DNA of 64,000 nucleotides from UBA11524 sp045591175 (GTDB lineage Bacteria > Bacillota > Clostridia > Christensenellales > Aristaeellaceae), in NCBI GenBank assembly GCA_045591175.1, contig JAZNSI010000043.1:9226-73225 (forward strand), in the 5' to 3' direction. Below the pieces are notes generated by a model. That model saw only the letters and a list, made by a program, of their open reading frames with translations. It searched no databases and had not been told where the DNA came from. The translations under genes were made by a program, and so were the position numbers. Positions 23,941-32,854 of this stretch are shown piece after piece (the stretch's first letter is position 1; every line of letters starts with the position of its first letter).

Positions 23941-24768
23941 TCAGCCTTTGGTAGCACCGGCTGTGACGCCCTCCACATAAAACCGCTGCATGATGATAAA
24001 CAGCACGGAGATGGGCAGCGATACGATCACGCCGGCAGCGCAGAACTGAGCGAAGTATCGGTTACGGTTGGTCTTGTCTACGAGGGAAAACAGGCCCAGA
24101 GCAACGGTCTTGTCCGCCGCGACACCTGAGGACATGATCAAAGATGCATACACGAAGTCCATCCAGGGATAAAGGAAAGAGCTGATGACTGTGTACACCA
24201 CAATGGGCCTTGCCAGGGGCAGGATGATGCGGCGGAACACAACCCATTCGTTGGCTCCTTCCACCCAGGCAGCCTCCCGCAGGGAAGGGCTGACGGTGTC
24301 GAAGAAGCCCTTGGCGATCAGGTAATCCACCCCGGCGTTGGCGCTGTACACGATGACAAGCCCCGTCAGCGAATTGGTCAAGCCTGCCTCCCGCAGGATG
24401 AAGTACACCGCGATCATCCCCAGGAAGCCGGGAAACAGATTCAAGATGATGGCCGTGTTCATCAGCCCCCGGCGGCCCCGGAAGCGCAGGAAGGACATGG
24501 CGTAGGCGGTCATCAGCACAAAGGCGGTGGAGATGACGCAGGTGAAAATCGCCACGATCAGCGTATTGGTGAACCAGCGGGGGAAGTTGCTGACGGTGTC
24601 CGGGTGGAGGAGCTCTGCGTAGTGGCGAAGGGTGTATTCCTCCGGGAAGAAGCGGGCGATGTTGGGGCCCTCGTCCACGCCGAAGGAGGTCAGCACCAGC
24701 CACAGAATCGGCATCAGCCATATCGCCGCCAGCAGCACCAACAGCGCGTGGTGCAGGAAGGTCTTCAT
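23941..24768 (-). CDS. Maltodextrin-type ABC permease (MalG-like)
   Basis: 275 residues, six membrane segments. The EAA coupling motif is EAAWVEGANEWVVFRRIILPLARP near residues 176-200, and the N-terminus has the MPILWLVLTSF block of MalG permeases. The C-terminus ends FYVEGVTAGATKG, the typical MalG ending. Its start overlaps the stop of the MalF-like gene (4 nt). Confidence 0.93.
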   Translation of the reverse strand: MKTFLHHALLVLLAAIWLMPILWLVLTSFGVDEGPNIARFFPEEYTLRHYAELLHPDTVSNFPRWFTNTLIVAIFTCVISTAFVLMTAYAMSFLRFRGRRGLMNTAIILNLFPGFLGMIAVYFILREAGLTNSLTGLVIVYSANAGVDYLIAKGFFDTVSPSLREAAWVEGANEWVVFRRIILPLARPIVVYTVISSFLYPWMDFVYASLIMSSGVAADKTVALGLFSLVDKTNRNRYFAQFCAAGVIVSLPISVLFIIMQRFYVEGVTAGATKG

Positions 24769-26174
24769 CGGAAGGCGGCCTCCTTTCCTTCACGGGTCAG
24801 GCGGGTGAAGGCGGTTAGGGTGATGGCGGAGCATACCGCAAAGACCAGTATGCCGATCACAGAAGCCATCTTGTAGTTGCTTTGATCCTGAGTCAGGCGG
24901 TAGAGCCAGGTCACCAGCAGGTCGACTTCGGTGGCCCCGGCGGCGGCCATCTGCTGGTCGGTGGTGACGTACACCTCCCGCGTCAGCAGCCAGATGACGT
25001 TGAAGTTGTTGATGTTGGTGACCATGCCGGAGATCAGGCTGGGCCCGGTGATGTGCAGCAGATAGGGGAGCGTGATCCGCCGGAAGACCTGAAATCCGTT
25101 GGCCCCATCGATGCGGGCGGCTTCAGTCAGCTCGCGGGGAATGTTCAGCAGCACGCCGGTGGCCACCAGCATCTGCCAGGGGATGCCAACCCACAGGTTG
25201 ATCGTGAGGATCATTGCCCTGGCCCAGGTCGGATGGGTGAGGAATGGCACATACCCTGCCGTGGGGATGGCGCCGATGCGGTACAGCCGGTCGGTGATGC
25301 CACATTCCCGCAGCAGCGTGTTGACGATGCCTACATCTGCAAAGAGGTTGCGCATCAGCAGCAGGGACACGAACTGGGGCACTGCCATGGCGATCATGAA
25401 ACAGGTGCGGAAGACTGGCTTCCCGCGGGTGCGGCGGTGATTCACCAGCATGGCCAGCAGCATGCCGCCGATATAGCAGGAGAGCGTCGCCGTCACGGCC
25501 CAAAGCAGCGTCCATCCCAGTACCCTCGGAAAGGCGTAGGCAAAGGCCCCGCCTGAGGTCAGGTCGGTCAGCAGGCGGAAGTTCGACAGCCCCACCCAAC
25601 TCAGCAGATTGGTGGGCACCAGATGCGCCCGGTCGTAGTTGGTGAAGGCGATGAGGATCATCACGATCAGCGGGATGACCGATACCAGCAGTACGCCCAG
25701 CACCGGCAGAAACAGCAGCGTCCGGTGAAAGCGCAGCCCCAGGTACTGGGCGGCAGTTTGCGGTAGTGTTGGTAGGGTATGCCCCTCCTGAGCGAGGAGC
25801 TGGGTTAGGCGAGCATTCTTTACCATCCGGCCGCACTGGATCATGAAGGCGAGGATCAGCAGCACACCGACCACGCCGAAAAGCAGGATCAGGAAGGAGT
25901 TGTCGTAGTCGTTCCAAACGTTGCGGCGCGCTGCAGGATCCCACACTCGCTGGGCTTGCACCGTACCAAGGGTTGGCAGCTTCAGCAGGGAAGGCAGGGT
26001 CAGGATGATCCCCAGCAGGAAAAGGGCCTCCTCCGCCAGCAGCAGCAGTCCCTTGCCGATCTGTCCGCGGGCGATGAAGCCTGCGCCCCATACAAGCGCT
26101 GTCAGCTTTACCCATCCGTCACCCCGCCAAAACGCAAGGAAGGCCCCTTCTTTGGTAGGGCGCAGGCGGCTCAT
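24765..26174 (-). CDS. Maltodextrin-type ABC permease (MalF-like)
   Basis: 469 residues, larger than most sugar permeases because of an N-terminal extension with extra membrane segments and a cytosolic segment (residues 1-170), as in MalF proteins of Clostridia and Thermotoga. The EAA motif TEAARIDGANGFQVFRRITLPYLLHI lies near residue 355, and NNFNVIWLLT follows. Overlaps the binding-protein stop by 4 nt. With MalG it forms the importer channel; a separate ATPase (MsmX type) must come from elsewhere, since none is in the cluster. Confidence 0.93.
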   Translation of the reverse strand: MSRLRPTKEGAFLAFWRGDGWVKLTALVWGAGFIARGQIGKGLLLLAEEALFLLGIILTLPSLLKLPTLGTVQAQRVWDPAARRNVWNDYDNSFLILLFGVVGVLLILAFMIQCGRMVKNARLTQLLAQEGHTLPTLPQTAAQYLGLRFHRTLLFLPVLGVLLVSVIPLIVMILIAFTNYDRAHLVPTNLLSWVGLSNFRLLTDLTSGGAFAYAFPRVLGWTLLWAVTATLSCYIGGMLLAMLVNHRRTRGKPVFRTCFMIAMAVPQFVSLLLMRNLFADVGIVNTLLRECGITDRLYRIGAIPTAGYVPFLTHPTWARAMILTINLWVGIPWQMLVATGVLLNIPRELTEAARIDGANGFQVFRRITLPYLLHITGPSLISGMVTNINNFNVIWLLTREVYVTTDQQMAAAGATEVDLLVTWLYRLTQDQSNYKMASVIGILVFAVCSAITLTAFTRLTREGKEAAFR

Positions 26175-27391
26175 TGACCAGCCGGGGCGGTGATGCCCGC
26201 GACTGCGTTGTCCAGCAGGGTCTGCAGATTAGCATTTGTGGGGTTGCCGCTGGCGATGATCTTCCCCAGGGAGGCCGCTGCATCCCAGTATTTGCTGCCC
26301 ACCCGCTGCACGTCGGCATAGGGCGCCTGAGCGGTGATGGCGGCGATGGCGGGTTCGGTCTGCACCTCCGGGGAAGCAAGTGCGGCGACGTTGCTGGGGC
26401 CCTGACGGCGCAGGCGGAAGCGATCCATCTGAGCATCATAGTCGGTCATGAAGGCCGCCAGATCCATCGCAGCACCGGCATTCGCGGAGTAGGGATTCAC
26501 CCCCACCAGCTTGAATCCAGCGAAGGATGCCATCTGCACATCCTGATCTGCGGTGCGGAAGGTGGGGAGCTTGGCGGCGGCATAGTGCTCGCCCCAGACC
26601 TGGGCGGCTACGGCGGCATTCCATGTGCCGCTGACGCCGGCGATGATGCTGCCGTCCTTGAGGCCAGCTATAAAGGCGTCGCTGTCCGCCTCCACGAAGC
26701 CGGGATGCCGGGTGATCTCCAGTAGCGCGGAAAGTACCTGCGCGCCGGTGATGGGCGTATTTGCTGCGTTCCAGGTGCACTGGTTGGTCACGCCGTCATC
26801 GGACAGACGCATCTCCAGCCCGGCCCCGCGGAAGAAGGAATACAGGTACCAGCCATTGGCCATGGGGAAGGCTACCCGACGGCCATTTTCTGCGGCGCGG
26901 TCCAGCAGCTTTTCAAAGGAAGCAGCGTCCTCCGGGGTGATGAGGGCGCTGTTGTAGAAGAGGAAGTAGCCGTTGTCCGCGGTGGCGGGGTAGGCGTAAA
27001 GCTGTCCGTCAGGTCCGGTGGCGGCGGAAACGGATTCCGGGGTGTTGCGGTTGATAACGTCTTCCGCTCCCTCCTGGATGGGCATCAGGGCTCCGCCCAG
27101 GAGCAGATCGGGAAGCTGATCATCGGCGAAGGTGAACACATCGGCTGCGGATTCTACATCCGCCAGGATAACGCGGGCGGCATCGCCCTCATTTTGCACG
27201 CCGATCTGGATATCATAGCTTTGACTGGGGTTGGCGGCCTCAAAATCGCGGATGACCTGTTCCATCCAGGCTACGTCGGCATTGTCGCCCACCCAGACCC
27301 GCAGATGGGTGACGGCGTTTTCCTCCACAGTGGTATTCCGGCAGCCGGTCAGCAGCAGCATTGCAAAGATCAAAACGATCAGGCGCTTCAT
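26171..27391 (-). CDS. Sugar-binding lipoprotein (MalE-like)
   Basis: 406 residues from ATG at 27391 (GGGAGG upstream). Lipobox LLLTGC at residues about 12-17 makes it a lipoprotein. The ABC sugar-binding fold is visible: HLRVWVGDNADVAWMEQVIRDFEAANP (residues 30-55), DVFTFADDQLPDLLLGGAL, and YAYPATADNGYFLFYNSALITPED near 130, as in MalE. Maltodextrin is the inferred ligand from malQ and glgP next door. First structural gene of the transport operon after the LacI-type regulator. Confidence 0.9.
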   Translation of the reverse strand: MKRLIVLIFAMLLLTGCRNTTVEENAVTHLRVWVGDNADVAWMEQVIRDFEAANPSQSYDIQIGVQNEGDAARVILADVESAADVFTFADDQLPDLLLGGALMPIQEGAEDVINRNTPESVSAATGPDGQLYAYPATADNGYFLFYNSALITPEDAASFEKLLDRAAENGRRVAFPMANGWYLYSFFRGAGLEMRLSDDGVTNQCTWNAANTPITGAQVLSALLEITRHPGFVEADSDAFIAGLKDGSIIAGVSGTWNAAVAAQVWGEHYAAAKLPTFRTADQDVQMASFAGFKLVGVNPYSANAGAAMDLAAFMTDYDAQMDRFRLRRQGPSNVAALASPEVQTEPAIAAITAQAPYADVQRVGSKYWDAAASLGKIIASGNPTNANLQTLLDNAVAGITAPAGQ

Positions 27392-27458
27392 GAAAAAACC
27401 TCCCTGCAGCGTGATTCTGCAAGGAGTATGGATGTTTTTCTGCGGGCATATGCATGAA

Positions 27459-27483
27459 AAAAGCCCGTCCGCATCAGGGCAGA
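27459..27483 (-). terminator. Terminator after the LacI-type gene
   Basis: GCCC / GGGC hairpin with an 8-10-nt loop, followed by TTTTTT on the minus strand, between the regulator and the MalE-like gene. Confidence 0.65.
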
Positions 27484-27502
27484 CAGGCATATTGCGCGTT
27501 TC

Positions 27503-28519
27503 TCAGGGGTTGGCCGGGCCGACGGATTCCCGCACGATGAGCTCGGCGTCAACGGTGATGTGCCGGGGCTTCTCGCCCTGCTCAATCATGCCCATGAGCA
27601 TCGCGACGCTTTCGCGGGCAATGTCGTCAATGGGCTGGACAATGGTGGTCAGGCGGGGAATGAAGTACTTGCCCATCTCGATGCCGTCATAGCCCACGAC
27701 GCTCACGTCCTCAGGCACGCGGCGGCCGGTATCCTGCAGGGCGCGGATGACGCCCATGGCAACGGTGTCGGACATGGCAAAGACGGCGGTGGTGTCGGGC
27801 TTCATGGCGAAGAAGCCGCGGGCGGTATCGTAGGCGCCCCGCAGGGAGAAGCGGGTGTCCACATAGCGCTCCTCGTCAAAGGGGATGCCAGCGGCGTCCA
27901 GCGCCTCCAGCGCGCCCTTGAAGCGGCGGCCAAAGCCGTCGTCGCTCTCCCGGTCACCGCCAAAGACGGCGATGCGGGTGTGGCCTGCGTCGATCAGGGT
28001 CTGCATGGCCTTACGGCCCATGGCGCGGTTATTGATATAGACGCTGCCAGCACGGGGAAGCTCGGCCTGCTCGGCGCTGATGGTGGCGAACACCATGGGC
28101 ATATCCAGGCCCTGCAGCACATGGGCGCGCTCGTCAACGCGGCCGCCCAGGAAGATGCAGCCGGTGACGCGCTTCTCGTGGGACAGGCGTACGGCGGTCT
28201 GGAATTCATCTGCCTTCTCATCCAGATACTCCACCAGGAAGGAGGCGTTCATATCCTTGCTGTAGCGCAGCACAGCCTCCGCCAGGGCGTTCAGGAAGGG
28301 ATTCTCTCTGCCGCGCAGGATAATGGCGACGATTTCCCCATCGGCCTGTTTGAGGCCGCGGGCGTTGGCGTTGCCGGTAAAATGGCATTCAGCCATCACG
28401 CGCTCCACCTTTTCCCGGGTGGCCTGGTTGACGTCCGGCCGCTTGTTCAGTACGCGGGATACAGTGGTGACGCTCACGCCAGCTTTCTGGGCGATGTCCT
28501 TGATCGTGTAGATCTTCAC
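27503..28519 (-). CDS. LacI family transcriptional regulator (MalR-like)
   Basis: 338 residues from GTG at 28519 (AGAGGAG upstream). The N-terminus TIKDIAQKAGVSVTTVSRVLNKRPDVN is the LacI headpiece, followed by the hinge GNANARGLKQ and a periplasmic-binding-type effector domain (residues 60-335). It is expected to bind CG-centred palindromes; one lies in its own leader (28539-28553) and one before malQ. The next genes downstream are the sugar transport and glucan-breakdown genes, so it probably controls them. Confidence 0.93.
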   Translation of the reverse strand: MKIYTIKDIAQKAGVSVTTVSRVLNKRPDVNQATREKVERVMAECHFTGNANARGLKQADGEIVAIILRGRENPFLNALAEAVLRYSKDMNASFLVEYLDEKADEFQTAVRLSHEKRVTGCIFLGGRVDERAHVLQGLDMPMVFATISAEQAELPRAGSVYINNRAMGRKAMQTLIDAGHTRIAVFGGDRESDDGFGRRFKGALEALDAAGIPFDEERYVDTRFSLRGAYDTARGFFAMKPDTTAVFAMSDTVAMGVIRALQDTGRRVPEDVSVVGYDGIEMGKYFIPRLTTIVQPIDDIARESVAMLMGMIEQGEKPRHITVDAELIVRESVGPANP

Positions 28520-28538
28520 AGGGCGCTCCTCTCCGGGG

Positions 28539-28553
28539 GTGAAAACGCTCCCG
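28539..28553 (-). promoter_or_regulatory. cre/LacI-type operator in the regulator leader
   Basis: TGAAAACGCTCCC on the plus strand fits the core of the cre pattern (TGNAANCGNW), about 20-30 nt downstream of the predicted start of the regulator mRNA; suggests autoregulation. Confidence 0.55.
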
Positions 28554-28577
28554 GTATCGTTTACGGATTCCATCGTC

Positions 28578-28606
28578 ATCATAGCACAAATGCAGATGAC
28601 TGTCAA
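28578..28606 (-). promoter_or_regulatory. Promoter for the LacI-type regulator
   Basis: TTGACA, 17 nt, TATGAT on the minus strand; TGC precedes the -10 box. Confidence 0.85.
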
Positions 28607-28697
28607 GGAATGATGGGAAAATTCAGACGCAAACGGCACAAATCACACATGTTTCTGCCGCCAGGGATGAGATTTTGATTAGAATCGGGGCAAATCT

Positions 28698-28726
28698 TTG
28701 CGCTTTTCACGATTATATGATATAAT
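28698..28726 (+). promoter_or_regulatory. Promoter for the unknown two-gene operon
   Basis: TTGCGC, 17 nt, TATAAT; divergent from the LacI-type promoter. Confidence 0.65.
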
Positions 28727-28769
28727 GACCCCATCAAAGGTGCTTTGCTGCGGACAGGAGTTGAGAAAC

Positions 28770-29204
28770 ATGGCAATGCAGACCGAAGAAAAGACGAACA
28801 AGCCCTCCCTGTGGAATCAGGCGCTGAAGGTCGTCAAGGGGGATTCCACCACGGAGCTGGTGGAGCAGTTCACCCAGGAGATGACGCTGGTGGCGGAAGG
28901 GCTGTGTGAGGATCAGGCCCGGCTGCGCAAGGCGGTGGACGGCCTGATCCGGGAGGCAGACGGCCAGAAGGCGAAGTCGGAGCAGGATTATCAGGATGTG
29001 CTCCGCCAGCTGGACGCGCACCAAAGGGATACCAAGCAGCAGCTGGACGAGCTCTCCCGGCGGGTAGCCGCCTTGGAAAAGCCTGCGAAGGGCAAGAAGA
29101 GCAAAGGCCCCCTGAGCGGGGATGTGATCGGCAGACTGACCATCCTTGCGGGCATTATTTGCGGCACGTGGGTGATCGTCACCATCCTGAAGCTGTTTAT
29201 GTAA
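28770..29204 (+). CDS. Unknown coiled-coil protein with a C-terminal membrane anchor
   Basis: 144 residues, not recognised. Start ATG at 28770 after ACAGGAG. Residues 30-105 are strongly helical and charged (EQFTQEMTLVAEG, RLRKAVDGLIREADGQKAKSEQDYQDVLRQL, QQLDELSRRVAALEKPAK), predicted coiled coil. A basic stretch (KGKKSKG) leads to one C-terminal membrane helix, LTILAGIICGTWVIVTILKLF, so it is a tail-anchored protein with the coil in the cytosol. It is 12 nt ahead of a second unknown gene and has its own promoter, so the two probably work together. Confidence 0.6.
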   Translation: MAMQTEEKTNKPSLWNQALKVVKGDSTTELVEQFTQEMTLVAEGLCEDQARLRKAVDGLIREADGQKAKSEQDYQDVLRQLDAHQRDTKQQLDELSRRVAALEKPAKGKKSKGPLSGDVIGRLTILAGIICGTWVIVTILKLFM

Positions 29205-29216
29205 GGAGCTGCACTG

Positions 29217-29732
29217 ATGAAAACATATCAGGAAATGCTGGCCTCATATCGCAAGCGCCAGCGCAATACTGTTGTGGACGCCATCGCCACGGGGCTGACC
29301 TATGTGGATGAGATCGCCGTGGACAGCGGCCTCCTGGAGGAAACAGGCCTCCTGGCGGAGCTGACGGGCTCTGTGTGCGGCGCGCTGCCCTTTGCGATTA
29401 TCGCTGTGCAGGAAGGCTCCAAGGTGGTGCTGGGCCTCAAGCCTGCGGCCAACGGCATGCAGGACGGCGCCTATCGCATGGTCAAGACCGGCGCGGCGCT
29501 GGGCGTGGGCACGGCTGTTGCAGCCGGAGCCGGCTTCTGGGCGGCCATTCCGGTAACTATGGGCGTGCGTGCGCTGTTTGACCGATATCGCTCAAAGGCG
29601 CTGACCGGCATGCGGGTGCAGGGGCGCATCAACCGCCTGAAGGAGCTGAACAACCAGCTGCGTCAGCCCCAGGAGCAGGACGGCCCCGTCACGCTGCCTG
29701 AGCCGGAGATCGTGGCGGTCATCCCTAACTGA
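29217..29732 (+). CDS. Unknown Gly/Ala-rich membrane-associated protein
   Basis: 171 residues, not recognised. Start after AAGGAGC. Two Gly/Ala-rich hydrophobic stretches (residues 50-75, VCGALPFAIIAVQEGSKVVLG, and 92-115, AALGVGTAVAAGAGFWAAIPVT) could insert in the membrane as hairpins. The C-terminus has a basic helix (RVQGRINRLKELNNQLRQ) and a Pro/Glu end. Partner of the preceding coiled-coil gene. Closest general resemblance is to small membrane proteins of the EcsC kind, which is not secure. Confidence 0.55.
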   Translation: MKTYQEMLASYRKRQRNTVVDAIATGLTYVDEIAVDSGLLEETGLLAELTGSVCGALPFAIIAVQEGSKVVLGLKPAANGMQDGAYRMVKTGAALGVGTAVAAGAGFWAAIPVTMGVRALFDRYRSKALTGMRVQGRINRLKELNNQLRQPQEQDGPVTLPEPEIVAVIPN

Positions 29733-29742
29733 ATGCATAAAA

Positions 29743-29780
29743 GCGGAGCAGGAAGCCACGTCGGCCTCCTGCTCCTTTGT
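29743..29780. terminator. Bidirectional terminator
   Basis: GGAGCAGG / CCTGCTCC stem extended by inner GCC/GGC, between the unknown operon and the convergent GH31 gene. Confidence 0.8.
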
Positions 29781-29784
29781 GTTA

Positions 29785-31752
29785 TCAGAAGATGTCGATG
29801 ACTTCTGCCCCCTCGCGGACGAAGGCGATGAACTCGTCCAGCTCCGCATGGCAGGTGATGGTCCGGCCGCCCTCCATAACGGACTTGTCCGAGGTGCGTA
29901 CCCACTTGCCCGCAGGCAGGTACACTTCGCGGTCAGTGACCTTCGTGTCCATGATGGGCGCAAAGAGGATGTCCGGGCCGAACATGTACTGGTCGTCCAG
30001 CTCGTAGCACTTGCTGTCCTCCGGGAAGTCGAAGAACATGGGCCGCATGATGGGCTCGCCGGTCTCGCTGGTACGCTTGGCGCAGGCCAGGATGTAGGGC
30101 TTCATCCGCTCGCGCAGATGGATGTAGGAAGCCAACACGGGCGTATTCTTCTCGCCGAAGCACCAGATTTCATTGTCGCCGCCGGAGCGCTCCTTCACGC
30201 CGGGATGGCGGTCCACCTGGTAGCTGGTGCGGCGGCGGGAGCCGTGCAGGCGCATCACGGGGCTGAAAAGGCCAAACTGGAACCAGCGCACGATCAGCTC
30301 GCGGAAGTAGTCGGACTCAATGTCGCCAGAATGGAAGCCGCCGATATCGCTGTTCCACCACGGGATGCCGCACATGGCCATCGACAATCCGCTGACGACG
30401 CTCTCCTTCAGTGCTTGCCAGGAGGAGGGAATATCGCCGTTCCAGACGATGGCGCCGAACTTCTGGCTGCCGGGCCAGGCCGCGCGGGTGAGGGACACGA
30501 TCTCCTTCTCGCCCTCGGATTTCAGGCCGTCCCAGAAGGTCTTGGCGTAGTAGTAGGGGTAGGTGAGGCCGACCTCCATGCCATTGCCGATGTGGTAGCG
30601 CAGGTGATTGCCCTGCTGGGGATGGTATTCCGGCTCGGCCTCGTCCAGCCAGAAGGTCTTGATGCCGTACTGGTAGTAGCCCTTCTTGACCTGCTCCCAG
30701 ACGTACTCGCGGGTGCGGGGGTTGGTGGGATCGATGAAGGTCTGCTGGCCGTAGAAATCGAAGGTGCCGTACTGGCCGTTTTCCGTGCGGACGAGCATGT
30801 TCTCGTCGTTCATGGCGTTCCAGTTGTGGCTGGCAGGGTTGATGGTGGGCCAAATGGACACCACGGGGCGGATGCCCATGGCGTATAGCTCATCGCACAT
30901 GGCCTTGGGATCGGGCCACAGGGAGGGCTCGAATTCCCAGTTGCCCTGCTCCGTCCAGTGGAAGTAGTCGATGACGATGGCGTCCACCGGAACGCCCATG
31001 GCGTGGTACTTGCGGGCGACCTCAAGCAGGTCATCCTGGCTCTCGTAGCGCAGCTTGCACTGCCAGTAACCCGCGGCCCATTCCGGCATTTCCGGGGAGA
31101 AGCCGGTCAGCTCCGCATAGCGGCGCATGGCGATGGCAGGGGTGGCAGCGGCAGCGATGATGTAGTCCGCCTGATAAGCGCAGTTGGCCTCCCACAGGGT
31201 GCGGCTGCGGCCGAATTCCACGCGGCCGGGACTGGGGTTGTTCCACAGGAAATAATAGCCCAGGGAGGAATACACGCAGGGCAGCGCGGACTTGGTGTTG
31301 TAATGCCACAGGTCGGTGGCGGTGCCTTTGCGATCCAGGCAGGGCTGCTGCTCCTGGCCGATGCCGTAGAAATGCTCACCCTCATTGGCGTTGAACAGCG
31401 CGCGGATGCGGTACATATTGCCCGCCTGATGAGTGTACTTGGTGACCGGATCGCCGTCCTCGCGGGAGCGGAGGATCTCCTTGCCGTCCCGGGTGAAGCG
31501 GAATTCGCAGCGCTGCCAGCCTTTCCACACATCAACGGTCAGGCTGCCGACGGTCAAGTGGGCGCTGTGCTCGTCGCAGGTGACGGTGGCTTCAGCGGGG
31601 AGGGGATCCAGCAGGGTCCACTTTTCTTCGGAGAAGGTGCCGTTGCGGGTCGCGCGCACGCGGATCGTATCAGGGCCATAGGGCTCAAACAGGATGCTTT
31701 CGTCCCGCATCTGGAACAGGATCGAGTTAGCCGTGGCAGTGATCTTGCTCAT
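29785..31752 (-). CDS. GH31 family glycosidase (alpha-xylosidase/alpha-glucosidase type)
   Basis: 655 residues. GH31 enzymes hydrolyse alpha-linked glucosides or xylosides. The catalytic nucleophile Asp is in IKTFWLDEAEPE near residue 370, the acid/base Asp in VWNGDIPSSW near 440, and FQFGLFSPVMRLHGSRRRTSY near 495 is typical. IVIDYFHWTEQGNWEF near 255 matches the YicI-type alpha-xylosidase branch (WQ/WTEQG). There is no signal peptide, so it acts on imported oligosaccharide. Start follows AAAGGAG. Own promoter at 31804-31832. Confidence 0.92.
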   Translation of the reverse strand: MSKITATANSILFQMRDESILFEPYGPDTIRVRATRNGTFSEEKWTLLDPLPAEATVTCDEHSAHLTVGSLTVDVWKGWQRCEFRFTRDGKEILRSREDGDPVTKYTHQAGNMYRIRALFNANEGEHFYGIGQEQQPCLDRKGTATDLWHYNTKSALPCVYSSLGYYFLWNNPSPGRVEFGRSRTLWEANCAYQADYIIAAAATPAIAMRRYAELTGFSPEMPEWAAGYWQCKLRYESQDDLLEVARKYHAMGVPVDAIVIDYFHWTEQGNWEFEPSLWPDPKAMCDELYAMGIRPVVSIWPTINPASHNWNAMNDENMLVRTENGQYGTFDFYGQQTFIDPTNPRTREYVWEQVKKGYYQYGIKTFWLDEAEPEYHPQQGNHLRYHIGNGMEVGLTYPYYYAKTFWDGLKSEGEKEIVSLTRAAWPGSQKFGAIVWNGDIPSSWQALKESVVSGLSMAMCGIPWWNSDIGGFHSGDIESDYFRELIVRWFQFGLFSPVMRLHGSRRRTSYQVDRHPGVKERSGGDNEIWCFGEKNTPVLASYIHLRERMKPYILACAKRTSETGEPIMRPMFFDFPEDSKCYELDDQYMFGPDILFAPIMDTKVTDREVYLPAGKWVRTSDKSVMEGGRTITCHAELDEFIAFVREGAEVIDIF

Positions 31753-31803
31753 GGGGAGCTCCTTTCAGCTGTCAAGCATGAAAATGTCGAAATCATTACG
31801 ATG

Positions 31804-31832
31804 ATTATAGCAAACACAGAAGGAAAATGCAA
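31804..31832 (-). promoter_or_regulatory. Promoter for the GH31 gene
   Basis: TTGCAT, 17 nt, TATAAT on the minus strand; TGC precedes the -10 box. Confidence 0.75.
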
Positions 31833-31867
31833 CCATCCCGCTGCCTGTCTTTTTGCTGTATAACCGG

Positions 31868-31896
31868 TTGACGAATAGGGCAAAATCCGATATCAT
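31868..31896 (+). promoter_or_regulatory. Promoter for dapF
   Basis: TTGACG, 17 nt, TATCAT. Confidence 0.75.
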
Positions 31897-31924
31897 GTGC
31901 CGTGTACCTGAAGGAGGATGAAGC

Positions 31925-32764
31925 ATGAAATTCACCAAAATGCATGGCATCGGCAACGATTATGTGTATGTGAACTGCTTTGAGGAATATGTGGAAAATC
32001 CCGCTGAACTGGCGGTTGAAATGAGCAAATACCACTACGGCGTGGGCAGCGACGGTCTGATCATGATCTGCCCCAGCGAAGTGGCGGATTTCGAGATGAA
32101 GATGTACAACTCCGACGGCTCTGAGTCGGAGATGTGCGGCAACGGCACCCGCTGCGTGGGCAAGTACGTCTACGACCGCGGATTGACCGACAAGACCACC
32201 GTGAGCCTGATGACCGGCGCGGGCCTCAAGATCCTGCAGCTGAAGGTCGTGAATGGCAAGGTTGCTGCGGTCAAGGTGGACATGGGAGCACCGGAGCTGC
32301 GGCCGGAGCTCATCCCCGTTGACCTGCCCGGTGAGATGGTCATGGGCCATCGCCTGACGGCAGGCAGCCAGACCTATGAGATCCACTGCGTGTCCATAGG
32401 CAACCCGCATTGCATCGTATTTGTGAAGGATCCCGATCAGGTGGATGTGGAGCAGGTCGGCAGGATGCTGGAGAATCACCCCATCTTCCCCAACCGCGCC
32501 AACATCGAGTTTGTGCAGGTGGTGAACCGCAATCATCTGCGGATGCGCGTCTGGGAGCGCGGCTCCGGGGAAACGCTGGCCTGCGGAACGGGGGCGTGTG
32601 CGTCCCTGGTGGCGGCGGTACTGACCGGCAAGGCGGATCGTCAGGTGACGATGGATCTGCTGGGCGGCAGCCTTGAGCTGGACTGGTCCTTCGAGGACGG
32701 CCATGTGTACCAGGAAGGCCCGGCGAAGTTCGTCTTTGACGGCGAATGGATCGGGGAAAAGTAA
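31925..32764 (+). CDS. dapF: Diaminopimelate epimerase
   Basis: 279 residues. DapF converts LL- to meso-diaminopimelate for lysine and peptidoglycan. MHGIGNDYVYVN at the N-terminus, the catalytic Cys71 in MCGNGTRC and Cys220 in ACGTGAC, and GNPHCIVFV near 160 are all present. Length normal. ATG at 31925 follows AAGGAGG. It is monocistronic, ending before a hairpin at 32778. Confidence 0.97.
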   Translation: MKFTKMHGIGNDYVYVNCFEEYVENPAELAVEMSKYHYGVGSDGLIMICPSEVADFEMKMYNSDGSESEMCGNGTRCVGKYVYDRGLTDKTTVSLMTGAGLKILQLKVVNGKVAAVKVDMGAPELRPELIPVDLPGEMVMGHRLTAGSQTYEIHCVSIGNPHCIVFVKDPDQVDVEQVGRMLENHPIFPNRANIEFVQVVNRNHLRMRVWERGSGETLACGTGACASLVAAVLTGKADRQVTMDLLGGSLELDWSFEDGHVYQEGPAKFVFDGEWIGEK

Positions 32765-32777
32765 TCGCATATGAAAC

Positions 32778-32808
32778 GGCGCCGGCTCCTGCATGTGGGA
32801 GCCGGCGC
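32778..32808. terminator. GC-rich hairpin between dapF and the ABC exporter genes
   Basis: GCGCCGGCTCC / GGAGCCGGCGC with an 8-nt loop; the T-tract is weak on both sides (TGCTTGTT and GTTTCAT). Confidence 0.6.
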
Positions 32809-32854
32809 TGCTTGTTGTGGGGATAACTCTCTCGGGGAGGGAGCCTGCGTTTCG

